DNA from: Ypsolopha sequella
Taxonomy: Eukaryota; Arthropoda; Insecta; Lepidoptera; Ypsolophidae
NCBI GenBank assembly: GCA_934047225.1
Contig: OW204012.1
Location: 1,984,001 to 2,048,000, forward strand
Length of the DNA: 64,000 nucleotides
Direction of reading: 5' to 3'
Both the position numbers and the translations under genes were made by a program. The stretch's first letter is position 1. Each line of letters begins with the position of its first letter. Positions 23,327 to 34,949 of the stretch are shown here, one piece after another. The notes beneath the pieces were generated by a model. It made no database searches. It was not told the origin of the DNA and was given only the letters and a program-made list of their open reading frames with translations.

Positions 23327-24488
23327 CTAAAAAAAAACACTCCCTACGTGCAAAATTTACAGAACATTATTTAAGTCAACTTATACTTATTCTAGCACTA
23401 TGAAATTTGGCACTCAGGGAGTTCTTTATAATTTCTAATAAAATGTTGTACAAGTTTTGCTTGCGCGTGACTTTATTTTCTACACGTCAACCCAATCTCG
23501 AACGTCATAGATCGGTAGAGTTGCCAGCTAAAATCGGTATATTTGTACCCAAAATCGGTATTTGACAAAAAATACAATATTCAATCAAATTCGTTTATTT
23601 ATTGATTATTTTTTTCATAAATTTTCTTAACTTTGAAGAGAGACTCCCTTCAAAGTTAAATTAATGGAAAAAAAACGGCATTCCTGTTTATATATAGACA
23701 GGTAAATTCCCGAGCGGGAAGCCCCTTATAACATCGAGTAGGACACAAGGGTATTCCCCAAAATATATGGAATATTCTGCACTAAGTCCATACTTACTAT
23801 TGAGGGCTTCCCCGTAACATTAAACATAAATGAAAAGGGTTGCCAAAATCGGTAGACAAATCGGCAGAATTTCCATGTATACTCTGAAATCGTAGAAGAA
23901 TCGTTAATTTCGGTAGAACAGAGCCCATATCGGTAGAAATACCGAAAAATCGGTAAGTTCGAGACCACTGTTGACAAAGTGACATACGTCATAGAAATAC
24001 GGTGATTAGGCTGCAGCACACAAGCACATGTTTGCCAGTTTTATTTTTAGTTTGACATGAACAAAATGGCGGAATATTTAAGAGTCAGAGCTATATGAGA
24101 AAGCGAGATACAATACAATAGTTCGTCTCGATTACTCACATCGCTTCGTCTCTTTCGTTACTTCATCAAACTAAAAAACGCTGATTAAATGGAAATTTTA
24201 GCAAAATAAACTTTATATCCTAAAATTTATAGACAATACGATCTATAATAACTTATTAAAATCATAAAACTCTTTTATAAAGCTAAAATCGTTCAAAAAT
24301 TGTGTAGTTGTGCATGTGTAGTGTAGTTTGTGTGATTAATTTATTAGTGTAATGTATTTGTGAATAGTTAAATTGGTTACGTTAATGTATTGTTAAATAT
24401 ACGAGTTTAGACTAAATGTGGTTTTATTTAATTGAAACTGTCGCCTCTTGTGGTGTAATGGTTTGAATACTTAGTATACTGCTATCAG
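23327..24488. other. Intergenic, AAAATCGGTA-rich patch
   Basis: AAATCGGTA occurs many times at 23520-23960 and keeps a 97-codon frame open on the - strand. I see no domain in it. Confidence 0.45.
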
Positions 24489-24718
24489 CCCCCCTATTCT
24501 GTATCTTTAGTTGCCAACTGCACGAGGTGCCTATCATCAAAAACATAGCTAAAAACTGAAATTTCAAAATTGCCTTTAATGGGTATTGAACTATTAACAA
24601 TCTGTGTCGTCACTTCAAGTGCGAACATATCCTTAGGACATCGGAATTCGATAGTATATCTATGTTTTTGACGATAGACACCCAGCCCAGAAGGCAACTA
24701 GAGATACACAATAGGCCC
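24489..24718. mobile_element. Foldback MITE CTATTCTGTATCTTTAGTTGCC, copy 3
   Basis: Same ends and body, in the intergenic region between the two convergent genes. Confidence 0.8.
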
Positions 24719-25172
24719 GCTGGAGGTCTGTGTGCTTTGGTCATTGGTAACTACTCGTATATGTCGAGGACAGATCGCAGAATTGGGCACATAGTGAAGT
24801 ATGAAATCGAAAATCTTTCACCAAAAGTGAAAAACTTTTTTTTAAACTGACCTGTAATAGGTGTAACCGATATACCTACATTACATAAATAAATATATTT
24901 AATTTAATTTCATTGGTTATGGTAAATCACAAACTTTTTTGAATTTTTGATACTTACCTATTAGTTCAGCGATAGCGATATTTATCATTTTCAGTATGAA
25001 ATCGTGTCGGATGACGTCACGATACATGCTGTTTAGCTCACTTCGATTCCCAATAACTTCGTTATTTTTTGAGATATCGAAAACACAATTGATTTTCATA
25101 GAAATCTTAATGTAGCAGACGGGCTCATTGCGTATCGCTCTCACTAATAATTTTATTCACGGAAAAGTTGAG

Positions 25173-25593
25173 TTAAGGCGATACGTAAAAGATTTAACGT
25201 CTCTGTTACTCCATATGCGAAAAAACCCTCAGTGCGAGTGGGACGGATTCGTGGAAAAGTAGTAAAATATCGGTTTTTTATTAATTTAAAATGTACTAAG
25301 CTATTTTGTCAAAAAGATTTTCAAGGAGAGTTTACAAATACATCATATCCACATTTTGAATGCAATTTCACAATGAAATTAGTAAGGATTTGAGAATTAC
25401 AGGAAAAAATCAAACAATTAAGGTCTTTTCGGAATTAAATTCTAACGAAAAAATTTCATTCAATCGCGTTTTCCTTCAGTGAGAATCTTAATCAAATACT
25501 CAATAAACATTTACCCAAAAATGAAATACGTAGATAACGTTATAGTGGAGTAAATGGATTCGAAAAAACCCCTTTTTTTTGGTATCGCCTTAA
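25173..25593. mobile_element. Relative of the TTAA-flanked MITE
   Basis: TTAAGGCGATA at both ends in inverted orientation with TTAA flanks, and a diverged body (TGCGAGTGGGACGGATTCGTG). Confidence 0.65.
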
Positions 25594-25949
25594 AAGCGCA
25601 AAAAGGTTCAAAAACAAACAGTTAAATATGTGACCAAATATAACATTTACTAAACGAAACATAAATATTATGTACAAAAGCTTTCACTCATTTCATCTTG
25701 GTATAAAAATTATTATTTTATTCTTTATCTAATACTTTACTAACTGTTTTCACGCTCGGTACCTCTTCGTTATTGTAGTCGGTTAAAGGTCACAAAATAA
25801 ATAAATAATGGAAGAAAATAATCTAATTCAGTTCGACTGTAGACAATTTTCGACGAAAAAGCAAAAAATAAATTGTAAGTAATGAATGAAGTTTTTAAAA
25901 AGACGGGCGAACCAGGGTGAAAACAGTATAGTTCACAACATGAAATTTT

Positions 25950-25986
25950 TAGAAGAACTTCTTTGCTTGCGCCTCTTTTCGCTCCC
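25950..25986 (-). CDS. LMAN1: ERGIC-53 terminal exon: cytosolic tail with KKFF sorting signal
   Basis: Only 37 bp are coding: acceptor TTTGTTTCAG, then one base completing Lys, then ERKEAQAKKFF and TAA. It lies about 4 kb from the membrane exon. The C-terminal FF is the COPII export signal and the KK at -3/-4 the COPI retrieval signal in the family, and length and sequence match the known tail. The other long frame crossing this spot is a shadow. A reverse AATAAA (TTTATT at 25717-25722) is a possible poly(A) signal. Confidence 0.95.
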
Positions 25987-26477
25987 TGAAACAAAAGATA
26001 TACAAAAAATATTAGTACCTGTTAACCTGTTTGCTTGTAGGAAGACAAATTCGTCAAATATTCATTTTTTTTGTAAGTAAAGGCTTTAATAATGGTAATA
26101 TACCGGGCGCAAAAATATTGAAATTGAAATTATTTATTTGTCTTCCAAAAATAATTATTATAACACAGATTTTTTTTTTTTAAAGTATGCGACAAAAAGG
26201 ATTAAAGCTCAGCTATATGCTGTGATAGAAAAATAAAATGATCTTCATAGCGCTGATTTTCAGCTTATCCCCGTTCTGGCAGAATGTACACATATGCAGG
26301 TAGAAAATTGGGAAAAAACATTTAACATTATGATATGAATATAGCATGCATTACATTTAAAATAGAAATAATAAAGTAGAATATAGAAATAGTAAAGTAA
26401 ATGAATTCATTAATGAACAAAAAAGAAAAAATACGTTAATTGATATAACAGGTTATCAATATATAATATACATATAT

Positions 26478-26728
26478 ACAAGGTGACTTTTTGATCATCG
26501 TCCAAATTCATACTGGAGGCTTGATAAGTGATCAGTATCAATTTTTGTGAAATTCGTAAAATTAAATTTCGGCTTCCCATAGAAATTCAGTTCTAGTCCC
26601 GAGTGAATCACTATGGGGAGTCGAAATTTCATTTTACGAATTTCACCAAAATTGTTATTGATCCATGACACTGATCACTTACCAAGCCACCAGTATGAAT
26701 TTGGACGATGATCAAAAAGTCACCTTGT
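26478..26728. mobile_element. Foldback MITE ACAAGGTGACTTTTTGATC, copy 2
   Basis: Same arms, with TATA on both sides. Its ends are the best preserved of the three. Confidence 0.87.
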
Positions 26729-26925
26729 ATATAATATACAGGTTATCTTAATGAACAAAATAATTCCTTAATTAACAAAAAAAGAAAAAATACGTTAATT
26801 GATATTGCAACGTCAATGAAACAAGGGAGCTAATGGCTGACTGATTTATTCCATGTGTGCATCTATCTACATGTAACGTATGTCGCATAACCTGCAGATA
26901 TAACAGGTTATCAATATATAATATA

Positions 26926-27318
26926 TTTTTCAATGCATGTGCTCGTAAAGGCCCACTTTTTATGCATCAAAACCGAACCGAAAGTCGATTATTTTGCCCT
27001 AGCGCTTTATTATTATTATTTTTTTAATTTGTTTGCAATGGTTGGCTAACCTGCAGCCTTTCTTGTGTACCATAGATGTTACACTTTTTTTCCACTGTTT
27101 AACGGCTCTGGATACAATCCTTTTGAGCCAATCATAATTGAAAGTTCACAAGATTATATTTGTTTTCATTTCCTCACACTATGCATTGAAAAACGTAGTA
27201 TGATACACGGGCGTAAAAGCAATAAATTACTCGGTTACGTTTAAAACACTCGCTACGCTCATGTTTTAAATCGTCCTCGTAATTTATTCCTTTTCGCCCT
27301 AGTAGCATAAACTACTAT
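26926..27318 (-). mobile_element. 395-bp repeat AATAGTAGTTTATGCTAC, copy 1
   Basis: It begins AATAGTAGTTTATGCTAC, has an inner palindrome CACGAGCGTAGCGAGTG, and ends CACTTGCATTGAAAA. No terminal inverted repeats or clear target duplication. Six full copies plus one cut by the window end. Confidence 0.85.
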
Positions 27319-27500
27319 TATAGCACACTGTGCGTAAAATGACCGCTTTACGCACGCTGCGCGTGCGTAAAGTCGGCATTTTCCGCACTTGTGCTATAAA
27401 AAAATATACGAAACTCGTGCGAGAAACTTTTTCTCGACTCGTGTGATTGCAGCACTCGTCAGAAAACGTTTCATCGCTCTCGTATCGTAATATACTAATA
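27319..27500 (-). mobile_element. Repeat with GTGCGTAAAG hairpins
   Basis: It holds TTTACGCACGCTGCGCGTGC palindromes and GAGAAACTTTTTCTCGACTC. Related copies at 55890-56105 (+) and 56362-56453 (-). It abuts a 395-bp repeat copy. Confidence 0.65.
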
Positions 27501-27812
27501 CATATATATAATATACAGGTTATCTTTAAATGAAGCCACGTAGCCTACTGATCATCAAAACGACATGATCTTGCTAAGTTTCTTGCCCTTCCGCTTAGCA
27601 AGCCTAATCAAATGGGCGGAGTTAGGCATAATTATGTATTTAACGTATTTATTTTATTTACTCCCATACTACAATAAGGCAATTACAACATCAAACGCGG
27701 TTTTATAAGTACCTAGATTGTTTTACCGATGTGACATTAAAACACCGCAATTCTGCGCTGTGATTGGCCAAAACCGGCTGCGAAACCGCTCTTAATATGT
27801 CATATTTATTAT

Positions 27813-28076
27813 ACAAGGTGACTTTTTGATCATCGTCCAAATTCATACTGGAGGCTTGGTAAGTAATCAGCATCATGAATCGATAACAATTTTTGTGAAA
27901 TTCTTATAATGAAAATTCGACTCCCCATTGTAATTCACTCCCAGTCCTGAGTGAATCACGATGGGGAGTCGAAATTTAATTTTATGAATTTTACAAAAAT
28001 CATTATTGGTTCATGATGCTGATCACTTACCACGGCACAAGTATGAATTTGGACGACGTTCACAAATTCACCTTGT
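27813..28076. mobile_element. Foldback MITE ACAAGGTGACTTTTTGATC, copy 3
   Basis: Same arms with more changes near the right end (GACGTTCACAAATTCACCTTG). Confidence 0.83.
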
Positions 28077-28089
28077 ATAAATCCTACTA

Positions 28090-28560
28090 AAAAAAATTAT
28101 TCCCATAGCTTAATTTTTAAAAGTTTTTTTTAATTTTTTTTCAGAGAATTTACGTCATTTTAGGACATGGTTTTCATTATTTTGGTATATAAATTAACCA
28201 TTTATTTTTATGATTTTTTAAAGAATTGTCCGGTGACCTTGTCACTTGAGAATTTTAGACATTATACTGATTGTGATGTGTGATTGCTTATAAAAAAGTA
28301 GTCTATCTCTGTCTGTCTACTCATCTGTCATCTAGCTGTCAAATTAGTCTGAAGGTAATTATTATAAATTTATCTTGATAGCAAAAGACACATTTCTAAA
28401 CAGCCATTAGTCAAGTGACGTCACACAAGGGCAAATGGAAGTCGCAGTCTTTTCGTAAAAATATTCATTATCATGAGGTTGTTTTGACCAAAACTTCGCA
28501 AATACAACTTATTAAACCTAAATCTCGAAATGGTTTTCGAATTAACCTACCTTAACATAA
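28090..28560 (+). mobile_element. About 470-bp interspersed repeat, copy 1
   Basis: It begins CCCATAGCTTAATTTTTAAA and ends near CTCGAAATGGTTTTCGAATT. The same element lies in reverse at 63290-63836. Confidence 0.75.
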
Positions 28561-28663
28561 TTTAATCTATGCCAATTATCTGTGTCCTAGCAAAATTTAT
28601 CCTATCATTATATTAAAATATAATTGTTGTTTTTTTTATATTATTCTACCGTGCGTGTTGAAA

Positions 28664-29213
28664 AAACGGCGCCTGGATAACTGTCATGTCAGAATTTGAC
28701 TTGACACTGCCAAAAACGGCGCCTGGATAACTGTCATGTCAGAATTTGACTTGACACTGCCAAAAACGGCGCCTGGATAACTGTCATGTCAGAATTTGAC
28801 TTGACACTGCCAAAAACGGCGCCTGGATAACTGTCATGTCAGAATTTGACTTGACACTGCCAAAAACGGCGCCTGGATAACTGTCATGTCAGAATTTGAC
28901 TTGACACTGCCAAAAACGGCGCCTGGATAACTGTCATGTCAGAATTTGACTTGACACTGCCAAAAACGGCGCCTGGATAACTGTCATGTCAGAATTTGAC
29001 TTGACACTGCCAAAAACGGCGCCTGGATAACTGTCATGTCAGAATTTGACTTGACACTGCCAAAAACGGCGCCTGGATAACTGTCATGTCAGAATTTGAC
29101 TTGACACTGCCAAAAACGGCGCCTGGATAACTGTCATGTCAGAATTTGACTTGACACTGCCAAAAACGACGCCTGGATAACTGTCATGTCAGAATTTGAC
29201 TTGACACTGCCAA
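28664..29213. repeat. 50-bp satellite array, 11 nearly identical copies
   Basis: The unit starts AAAAACGGCGCCTGGATAAC and contains an imperfect palindrome (TGTCATGTCAG, then a short AT core, then GACTTGACA). The copies are almost identical; the last reads CGAC for CGGC. It lies in the last intron of ERGIC-53. Such homogeneity suggests recent expansion. Confidence 0.93.
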
Positions 29214-29243
29214 AACGTGGCACTTAAATTATTGTCATAATAT

Positions 29244-29505
29244 ACAACGTGTAACAGAAAGGTGTAACCATATCTGAAAAGCTTATTCAGTCAATGGTAT
29301 AGAACAACTTTTACTATGGAACAAACCCTGTTCCTCGAAAAAAAAAAGTACCGTTTCATAGAAAAATGCAATGCCGCTCGGCTGAAATGTATAGAAGGGC
29401 AGATTTTTTTCGATGTTTCAGGGTTGGCTCCATAGTAAAAGTTGTTCTATACCATTGACTGAATAAGCTCTTTAAATAAGGTTACACCTTTCTGTTACAC
29501 GTTGT
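29244..29505. mobile_element. Foldback MITE ACAACGTGTAACAGAAAGG, copy 1
   Basis: Two arms of about 85 bp. Copies: 34226-34488 and 50491-50754. Diverged relatives with AAAGTTGTTCGTAT are at 12808-13049, 13880-13970 and 46480-46603. Confidence 0.86.
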
Positions 29506-29577
29506 ATAGGTACATAAAAATCCATAATCAACAGAAAATCACTTAAAATCAACTATCCCACAAATTAATTTAATATT

Positions 29578-29604
29578 TCCTGACCGGTTTCGCCTTTATG
29601 GCGA
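29578..29604 (-). ncRNA. Degenerate hammerhead-like remnant
   Basis: On the - strand the 3' half is intact (stem II CGCC/GGCG, GAAA, CCGG, TC), but the CTGATGA core is replaced by AT-rich sequence. Probably inactive. Confidence 0.35.
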
Positions 29605-29954
29605 ATATTAATATTAATTTATAAGATCTTAGTTACACAAGCCAGTGCCAGTCAGTGCGATCAATCACACTAACACATTTTTGTAGTGAGGGTAATAGTT
29701 TATTTATCCGAGATACCAGCCGAAAAATGTTTTGCCTAAAAGCCGGGAATTATGATCTCATGTTATGTAAATATAAAATAAAATATAATTGTAATTATAA
29801 TTAAATTAGAATGAATTAAAACAAAATAATACATTTTTGTTTATTAATAAAATAAATGAATAAATAATAGAATAAAAAGAATAATTATAATAAATTTAAT
29901 AATTATAATAAAAATACACTTGACCGATTACTTCTCGTTAAAAATTATACTCAC

Positions 29955-30077
29955 TTATAGAGACTGTAGAGAAGCATCATCGACAGTTGTCCGGCGAGCA
30001 CGAACAGTAGTGACGTCACACTGACGCAGCTAACCTCCGGACATGACGTCATCGCGCCCGCTTGAGGGGTCATCAGT
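29955..30077 (-). CDS. LMAN1: ERGIC-53 exon (transmembrane segment)
   Basis: The acceptor is GTCCGCAG and the donor TATAA/GTGAGT. It reads LMTPQAGAMTSCPEVSC then about 24 hydrophobic residues from VSVTSLLFVLAG to LLYSLY. Two Cys just outside the membrane match the family's oligomer-linking cysteines. It ends in phase 2, leaving AA of the Lys codon that opens the cytosolic tail. Confidence 0.95.
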
Positions 30078-30224
30078 CTGCGGACGGAAATACGTCATTA
30101 TTGTTTCAACATCCTGGGGCCTGGAGTGTGTACCAGGTGTTAATTATCACTTTGCCTAGCTTACTTCGGCTGCGGCCGAACTCTATAGGTTTCCATGGTG
30201 AGCAAATTTATATGAAATTGCCTT

Positions 30225-31065
30225 TTTAGGGTTCCGTACCTAAAAGGTACAAAAGGAACCTTTATGGTGAGACTCCGTTGTCCGTCCGTATGTCACAGCC
30301 TTATAACTTTAGTACCGTTAAAGATAAAGATACGAAATTTGGCACAAAAACAACATTAATTTTCCCACATATTTAACAGTGTAAAAAAAATATGAAAAAT
30401 TTAAAATTTTTCAAAATATTTCTAAAACAAAAGTGAGAAAAATAAAAAGTATCCTAAAAATACAACATGGGTATCAAATTATAGATATTAAAAAGCTGAT
30501 TGTAAAAATATATTCTTTTACTATATTAACTGGCACTAGTTTTCTTTAAAAAAAATCACAAAGATATGTATGTCCCCCCCCTCTTATCACCGTAACTGGT
30601 AGAACGAAAAAAATAAAATAAATAAATGCCAAGTATAGATCACAACTGGCCAACTACAGGAAAACTATAGCGATTTATAGAAAACTTGAGCATAAATGAG
30701 AAATATAAAAAAAAGTAAAGTAAAAAAAAAAAAACTTTTTAAAATACGATATGTGTATCGAATTGTAGATATTAAAAAGATGATTGTAGAAATATATAGT
30801 TTGGCTATATTTAATTGCATTTATTACGAGAAATCCTTGAAAAACCACTAAAATTGTATGTATCCCCCCCTCCCTCCCCTTATCTCCAAAACCAGTGGAC
30901 CGTAAAATATGAAAAAAATCATGATAATGTGTGTTTACATACAGATTACAGGAAAAATAAAGCGGTCTAGAAATTCACGAAAAAAAATTACAAAACAAAT
31001 TTATCATCCACAATACGGAAACCTAGGTACGCGAGTCTGATTCGCACTTGGCCGGTTTTTTTTTG
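30225..31065 (+). mobile_element. Interspersed repeat ending CACTTGGCCGGTTTT, copy 2
   Basis: It starts TTTTTAGGGTTCCGTACCTA and ends GATTCGCACTTGGCCGGTTT. It is partly duplicated internally (AAAAGCTGATTGTAAAAATA-type blocks recur). In an ERGIC-53 intron. Confidence 0.72.
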
Positions 31066-31344
31066 TAGAGTTACAAGCTTGATGTTTTTACAGCACCATG
31101 GGGCCGTAGACTTCTGTAGGATATATCAGTTTCAACTTTTAACAATATTACTTATTAGAAGATCAGAACAGGAAATAAATAATATATTTAAATAACATTA
31201 AAAATTAAAATCTAAACTAAATAATCTACAAAAGGAAAAATTCTACAAGCTAAACCTATCTAAAACAAAAATATAAGGAAGCGGCGCCTACATTATCAAC
31301 CTATCTTACTAGCAAAATAAACCACTAAATTAAATGAAAAATTT

Positions 31345-31625
31345 TGTCTAGGTCATCGCTACCACGGGACAGGGTACCCAAGACGCTGGCGGCATTACCA
31401 CGCTGGCGGCATTACCACGCTGAATGGCGAGGCTTATTCTTTGTCTGAAGTATGCCCCAGCCCTTGGGTCACGCGAAGCCTCGACCAGACGCGACTCTAT
31501 GTCCTTAGATAGCCGTCACGCGGTTGGCCTCCAGGGTCCGAACGTCTCTACGCCAAACGGCACAAACATGCAACCCTCTCCTAGAGCCGCGTATTTGCAC
31601 CGCTTGTTTCAAGTTTCAACTTGAT
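31345..31625 (-). pseudogene. Broken non-LTR retrotransposon ORF fragment
   Basis: On the - strand, pieces such as RDVRTLEANR, QRGNAAS and VLGTLSRGSDD resemble the conserved end of many invertebrate LINE ORF2 proteins. Stops and frameshifts interrupt it, and a 17-bp piece around GGCGGCATTACCACGCT is duplicated. Confidence 0.5.
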
Positions 31626-31773
31626 ATTTCACATGGGGCCCAAGCAAAAGGGTCTTCAAAAAAGTGAACCTACAAGTGTTCTATTCTTTCATTTTGTTTA
31701 TAAATATATTATATTTAACTTTTATGAGCTTTTGATTAGTATAGTGTTATTAAAACAATTAAAAAAATTATTA

Positions 31774-31817
31774 CTCGATATATTTCGGCCCTCGGTATGG
31801 GGCCGTCATCAGTCGAA
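31774..31817 (-). ncRNA. Hammerhead-like motif in an ERGIC-53 intron
   Basis: On the - strand: core CTGATGA, extra C, stem II GGCCC/GGGCC, GAAA, TATA, TC. Stem I pairs TTCGA with TCGAG only if the cleavage register shifts by two bases, so this copy is less certain. It is sense to ERGIC-53. Confidence 0.5.
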
Positions 31818-32216
31818 TGTAAAAAAATTGTGACATATAATTTAGGTATCATAATAAAAAAAAATATGGACCTGGACTCAACAGACAGCACTGACAGACA
31901 TGACCCGACCGACCGACGAATTAGACCGCTCAAAATTTCAAGTAAAAACACCGACAACATCACACAACCACCTAACCACCATCATCGATCATCCAAGAAG
32001 AGCAGTGATTAAATAATATCAAAAATAACCAACATCATTTTTAGAGAAACCTACTTTATTATTTTTTAGAAAATAGTTTAAAACTAAAATTGTTTACAAG
32101 TGTCACTTTTACTTTTTATATTTTTTATTATGATACCTAAATTATATGTCACAATTTTTTTACATTCTTTCATTTTGAGGTACAGAACCCTTTAGGTAAG
32201 AATGTCTGGTAGGTAC

Positions 32217-32354
32217 CTCTGCTGCACATTGCCGACGCCCTGCTTCACTTGCAGCACAGAGTCCCTCAGCTCGTTCAGGAACTGCGGGTTGATGCCCCCC
32301 GCGCCCCCCGCTCCGCTCGCGTCCACCTTGCGGGACGTCTCGATTATGAATCCT
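32217..32354 (-). CDS. LMAN1: ERGIC-53 exon (distal stalk)
   Basis: The acceptor is CTCCCCAACAG and the donor CAGAG/GTACCT. It starts with one base completing Lys, then GFIIETSRKVDASGAGGAGG with a Gly-rich insertion, then NELRDSVLQVKQGVGNVQQR. It ends in phase 2. Confidence 0.92.
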
Positions 32355-32535
32355 CTGTTGGGGAGATAAAGGGTTAAACACGAATAATACAACTTCTAAG
32401 TACACATTTGCCCCATACGACATAATTGACTCAGTTTCCTCAAATTATTTATTTGCCAGGTCTTTTAAACTTTTTTTTTTCGAAGGGTTTTAAATAAATA
32501 AATAAAAATAAAATAAATAAATAGATATAAATAGA

Positions 32536-33363
32536 TATTAAATTAAACTTGAGGATAATTCATGATTTATATAAAAACGGCTCACCTCAATACGTGTTAT
32601 GATCGGTAAAGCCGACCAGTTTCAGCAGATTTAGACTGCCTTCATCTGGGCGAGTCAAAATTCAAATTCAAAATTCAAATTCAAAATTCAAAATGTCTGG
32701 GCGAGTGAAGACGTTTACGCGACGACGTTACGCAGCCCGCAGTGTGAGGCGTAACGTCGTCGCGTAAACGTCTCCACTCGCCCAGATGAAGGCAGTCTAA
32801 ATCTGCTGAAACTGCTCGGCTTTCCCGATCATAACATGTTGGTGATAAGTAATATCCTCTGTAAACGCAATCCAATATATATTAGTAGCATGCTTTGTAA
32901 ACAGTTTGCTCTGACAGCTGACGTCTGTCTCACTTTGCTCTCTCTCTCTCTCTCTCTTGCGCCGACTGTAATGTCTGACTGTTTTTGTGAAGATCAAAAA
33001 TCCTTAAATATAATCTGTTTCCTTTAATGCCCATTTATTTATTTAATCGTATGGCTTGTAAAACTTTACTAGTCGTTCATAATATTATTGGGGATGTCTT
33101 TAGCCATTCAGCTGCGTCTTCTGTAAGGATGAACAGGTCAGAAATATTTCCATTAAACTTTCGGGTTGGGCATTCTCGGATGATGTGGTCCACATTTTGC
33201 ACCTCGGCACCGCAGTCGCAGGCTTGTGATGTTCTCCACCCACATCGGTGCATGTACTCTCCGGTACGACCAATAATAATTAATGCCCATAATCCATCAT
33301 AACACGTATTGAGGTGAGCCGTTTTTATATAAATCATGAATTATCCTCAAGTTTAATTTAATT
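32536..33363. repeat. Nested inverted duplication
   Basis: The outer arms 32536-32602 and 33297-33363 are reverse complements (AATTAAACTTGAGGATAATT at one end). Inside is a second foldback, 32596-32845, with arms around ATTTAGACTGCCTTCATCTG and a core hairpin (ACGCGACGACGTTACGC and its complement at 32703-32773). Confidence 0.82.
33079..33363 (-). pseudogene. LINE ORF2 C-terminal fragment (zinc-knuckle region)
   Basis: The - strand frame reads MIYIKTAHLNTCYDGLWAL, then HRCGWRTSQACDCGAE, then HIIRECPTRKF, the Cys/His tail seen at the end of several insect non-LTR ORF2 proteins. Its first 67 bp are repeated in inverse orientation at 32536-32602. Confidence 0.72.
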
Positions 33364-33616
33364 CTATAATTCCAATAGTAATGCTACTTTTAGACAAATA
33401 CGCATGGTAACGTTTCTATATCGGTTGTGAGTTTTGATATATCATAAATAGTAAATAGCATCACGTTATTATTATAAGTTCGTGAAACTATAGCGGGCTA
33501 TGTCCGGCCAGAGACCCCTGCCCTAGATCAAACATGCCCCAGGTGACATAATTATCCAAAATAGTCTTGACTTACATCTTAAATTACATGAACTACATCC
33601 CAAATAACAATCGACA

Positions 33617-34194
33617 CAATAGGCTATTTGACTAATTTCGGACGTAATTTTAAATGATTATTTATAACATAATAAGCACACTTCTTTGATATTTCCGAGA
33701 AATGTTACTGATTTATTAATAAAATAAATATTTAAGTTTACGTTTTAAAAATCGCTCCGAAAACGATGTTTCTGTAATGGCGCTGGTCACGTGACACGCG
33801 TGACGTCACACGCTAGTAAACAAGTTCACATAACCTCAACAAAACAGTGCACCTAAGTGAATTCTCATTACAAAATTTATCCAAAATTGACCGAAAAGTG
33901 CTTCACAGATCGAATTTAATACTCAGAAAACATAAAATGCAAACAACAATCAGTCTAGGAATCCATGTTTACTTGCATGTGACGTCACCATGAGTTGCCA
34001 CCAATCACAGAGCGTTCGCGGCACATTGCCGTCACAGATAAGATATTTTAAAATATTATATTTTATTTCGCGTAATTTGCAAAAAATATGCGTAATTTAG
34101 TTTAAATAACGTGAAATATGTCTTTTTTAGGCTATTATCTGATAGGATGACCACAATTTGTAATGTATTTTCAATGTTGTCAAATAGCCTATTG
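33617..34194. mobile_element. MITE with CAATAGGCTATTTGAC ends
   Basis: The inverted ends are exact over 16 bp. The inside is unusually rich in TGACGTCA-type sites (CACGTGACACGCGTGACGTC). Confidence 0.7.
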
Positions 34195-34225
34195 GACTCT
34201 AGCCACTCAGTAAGAAAACCGCTAT

Positions 34226-34488
34226 ACAACGTGTAACAGAAAGGTGTAACCATATTTGAAGAGCTTATTCAGTCAATGGTATAGGACAACTTTTACTATG
34301 GAGCCAACCCTGAAATCTCAAAAAAAACATTTGCCCTTCCATACATTTCGGCCGAGCGGCATTGCATTTTTCTATGACAGTAAATTTTCTTTTTCGTGAT
34401 ACATGTTTTGTGACATAGTAAAAGTTGTTCTATACTATTGACTGAATAACCTCTTCAAATATGGTTACACCTTTCTGTTACACGTTGT
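34226..34488. mobile_element. Foldback MITE ACAACGTGTAACAGAAAGG, copy 2
   Basis: Same structure, ending about 90 bp from an ERGIC-53 exon donor. Confidence 0.86.
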
Positions 34489-34579
34489 ATAACAATACAA
34501 GTAACTATATCACTACAAAATAGTCTAAGCAAGCGGATCTAGCCCTTATTCCCTGCGCAGTAGTGTTGATAATACTCAC

Positions 34580-34665
34580 TTAAGTTCAGCGATGGTGTTG
34601 ATGATAAGCTGGTTGTTGGCGAGCAGCGCGTCCCACTCGTGACGACCGATCGGCAGCGCTGGCAT
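34580..34665 (-). CDS. LMAN1: ERGIC-53 exon (stalk, MPALPIGRHEWD)
   Basis: The acceptor is CTGAACAG and the donor CTTAA/GTGAGT. It reads MPALPIGRHEWDALLANNQL then IINTIAELK, phase 2 at the end. The first ATG is internal to the protein, not a start. The helix-rich sequence continues the stalk. Confidence 0.92.
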
Positions 34666-34949
34666 CTGTTCAGTATGAGCATTAGTAACATTAACACTGT
34701 AGATGTAGATGGCATTTTCTTTATCGACCAAAAAAAATCTACTTTTATCTCTCAAATCCATTTGAAACTCGACGTGGAGAAATCTATGGTAGGGGCAACG
34801 AGTGATGGCACTTACGACAGCTGCGTTTAGTGATGGGGTACATTTAAAATTCCGGTTAAAAATAAAAATGAGAAGCGAGTTGAGTAAACATAAGACACAT
34901 CATACAACATAATAATACAAAAGGCAAATGTGCAAAATCTGCTTACAAA

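Noticed and set aside
23726..24019. 97-codon ORF on the - strand
   Set aside because: Created by the repeated AAATCGGTA phrase; no recognisable domain.
24425..24450. tRNA-like A box (TGGTGTAATGG)
   Set aside because: No matching B box or cloverleaf; at most a SINE remnant.
28664..29213. CRISPR-like regular spacing
   Set aside because: The 50-bp units are uniform with no variable spacers, and this is an animal genome; it is a satellite.
32681..32997. ORFs through the CGACGACG hairpin and the CT run
   Set aside because: They are open only because of the inverted repeat and the TCTCTC microsatellite at 32938-32959.
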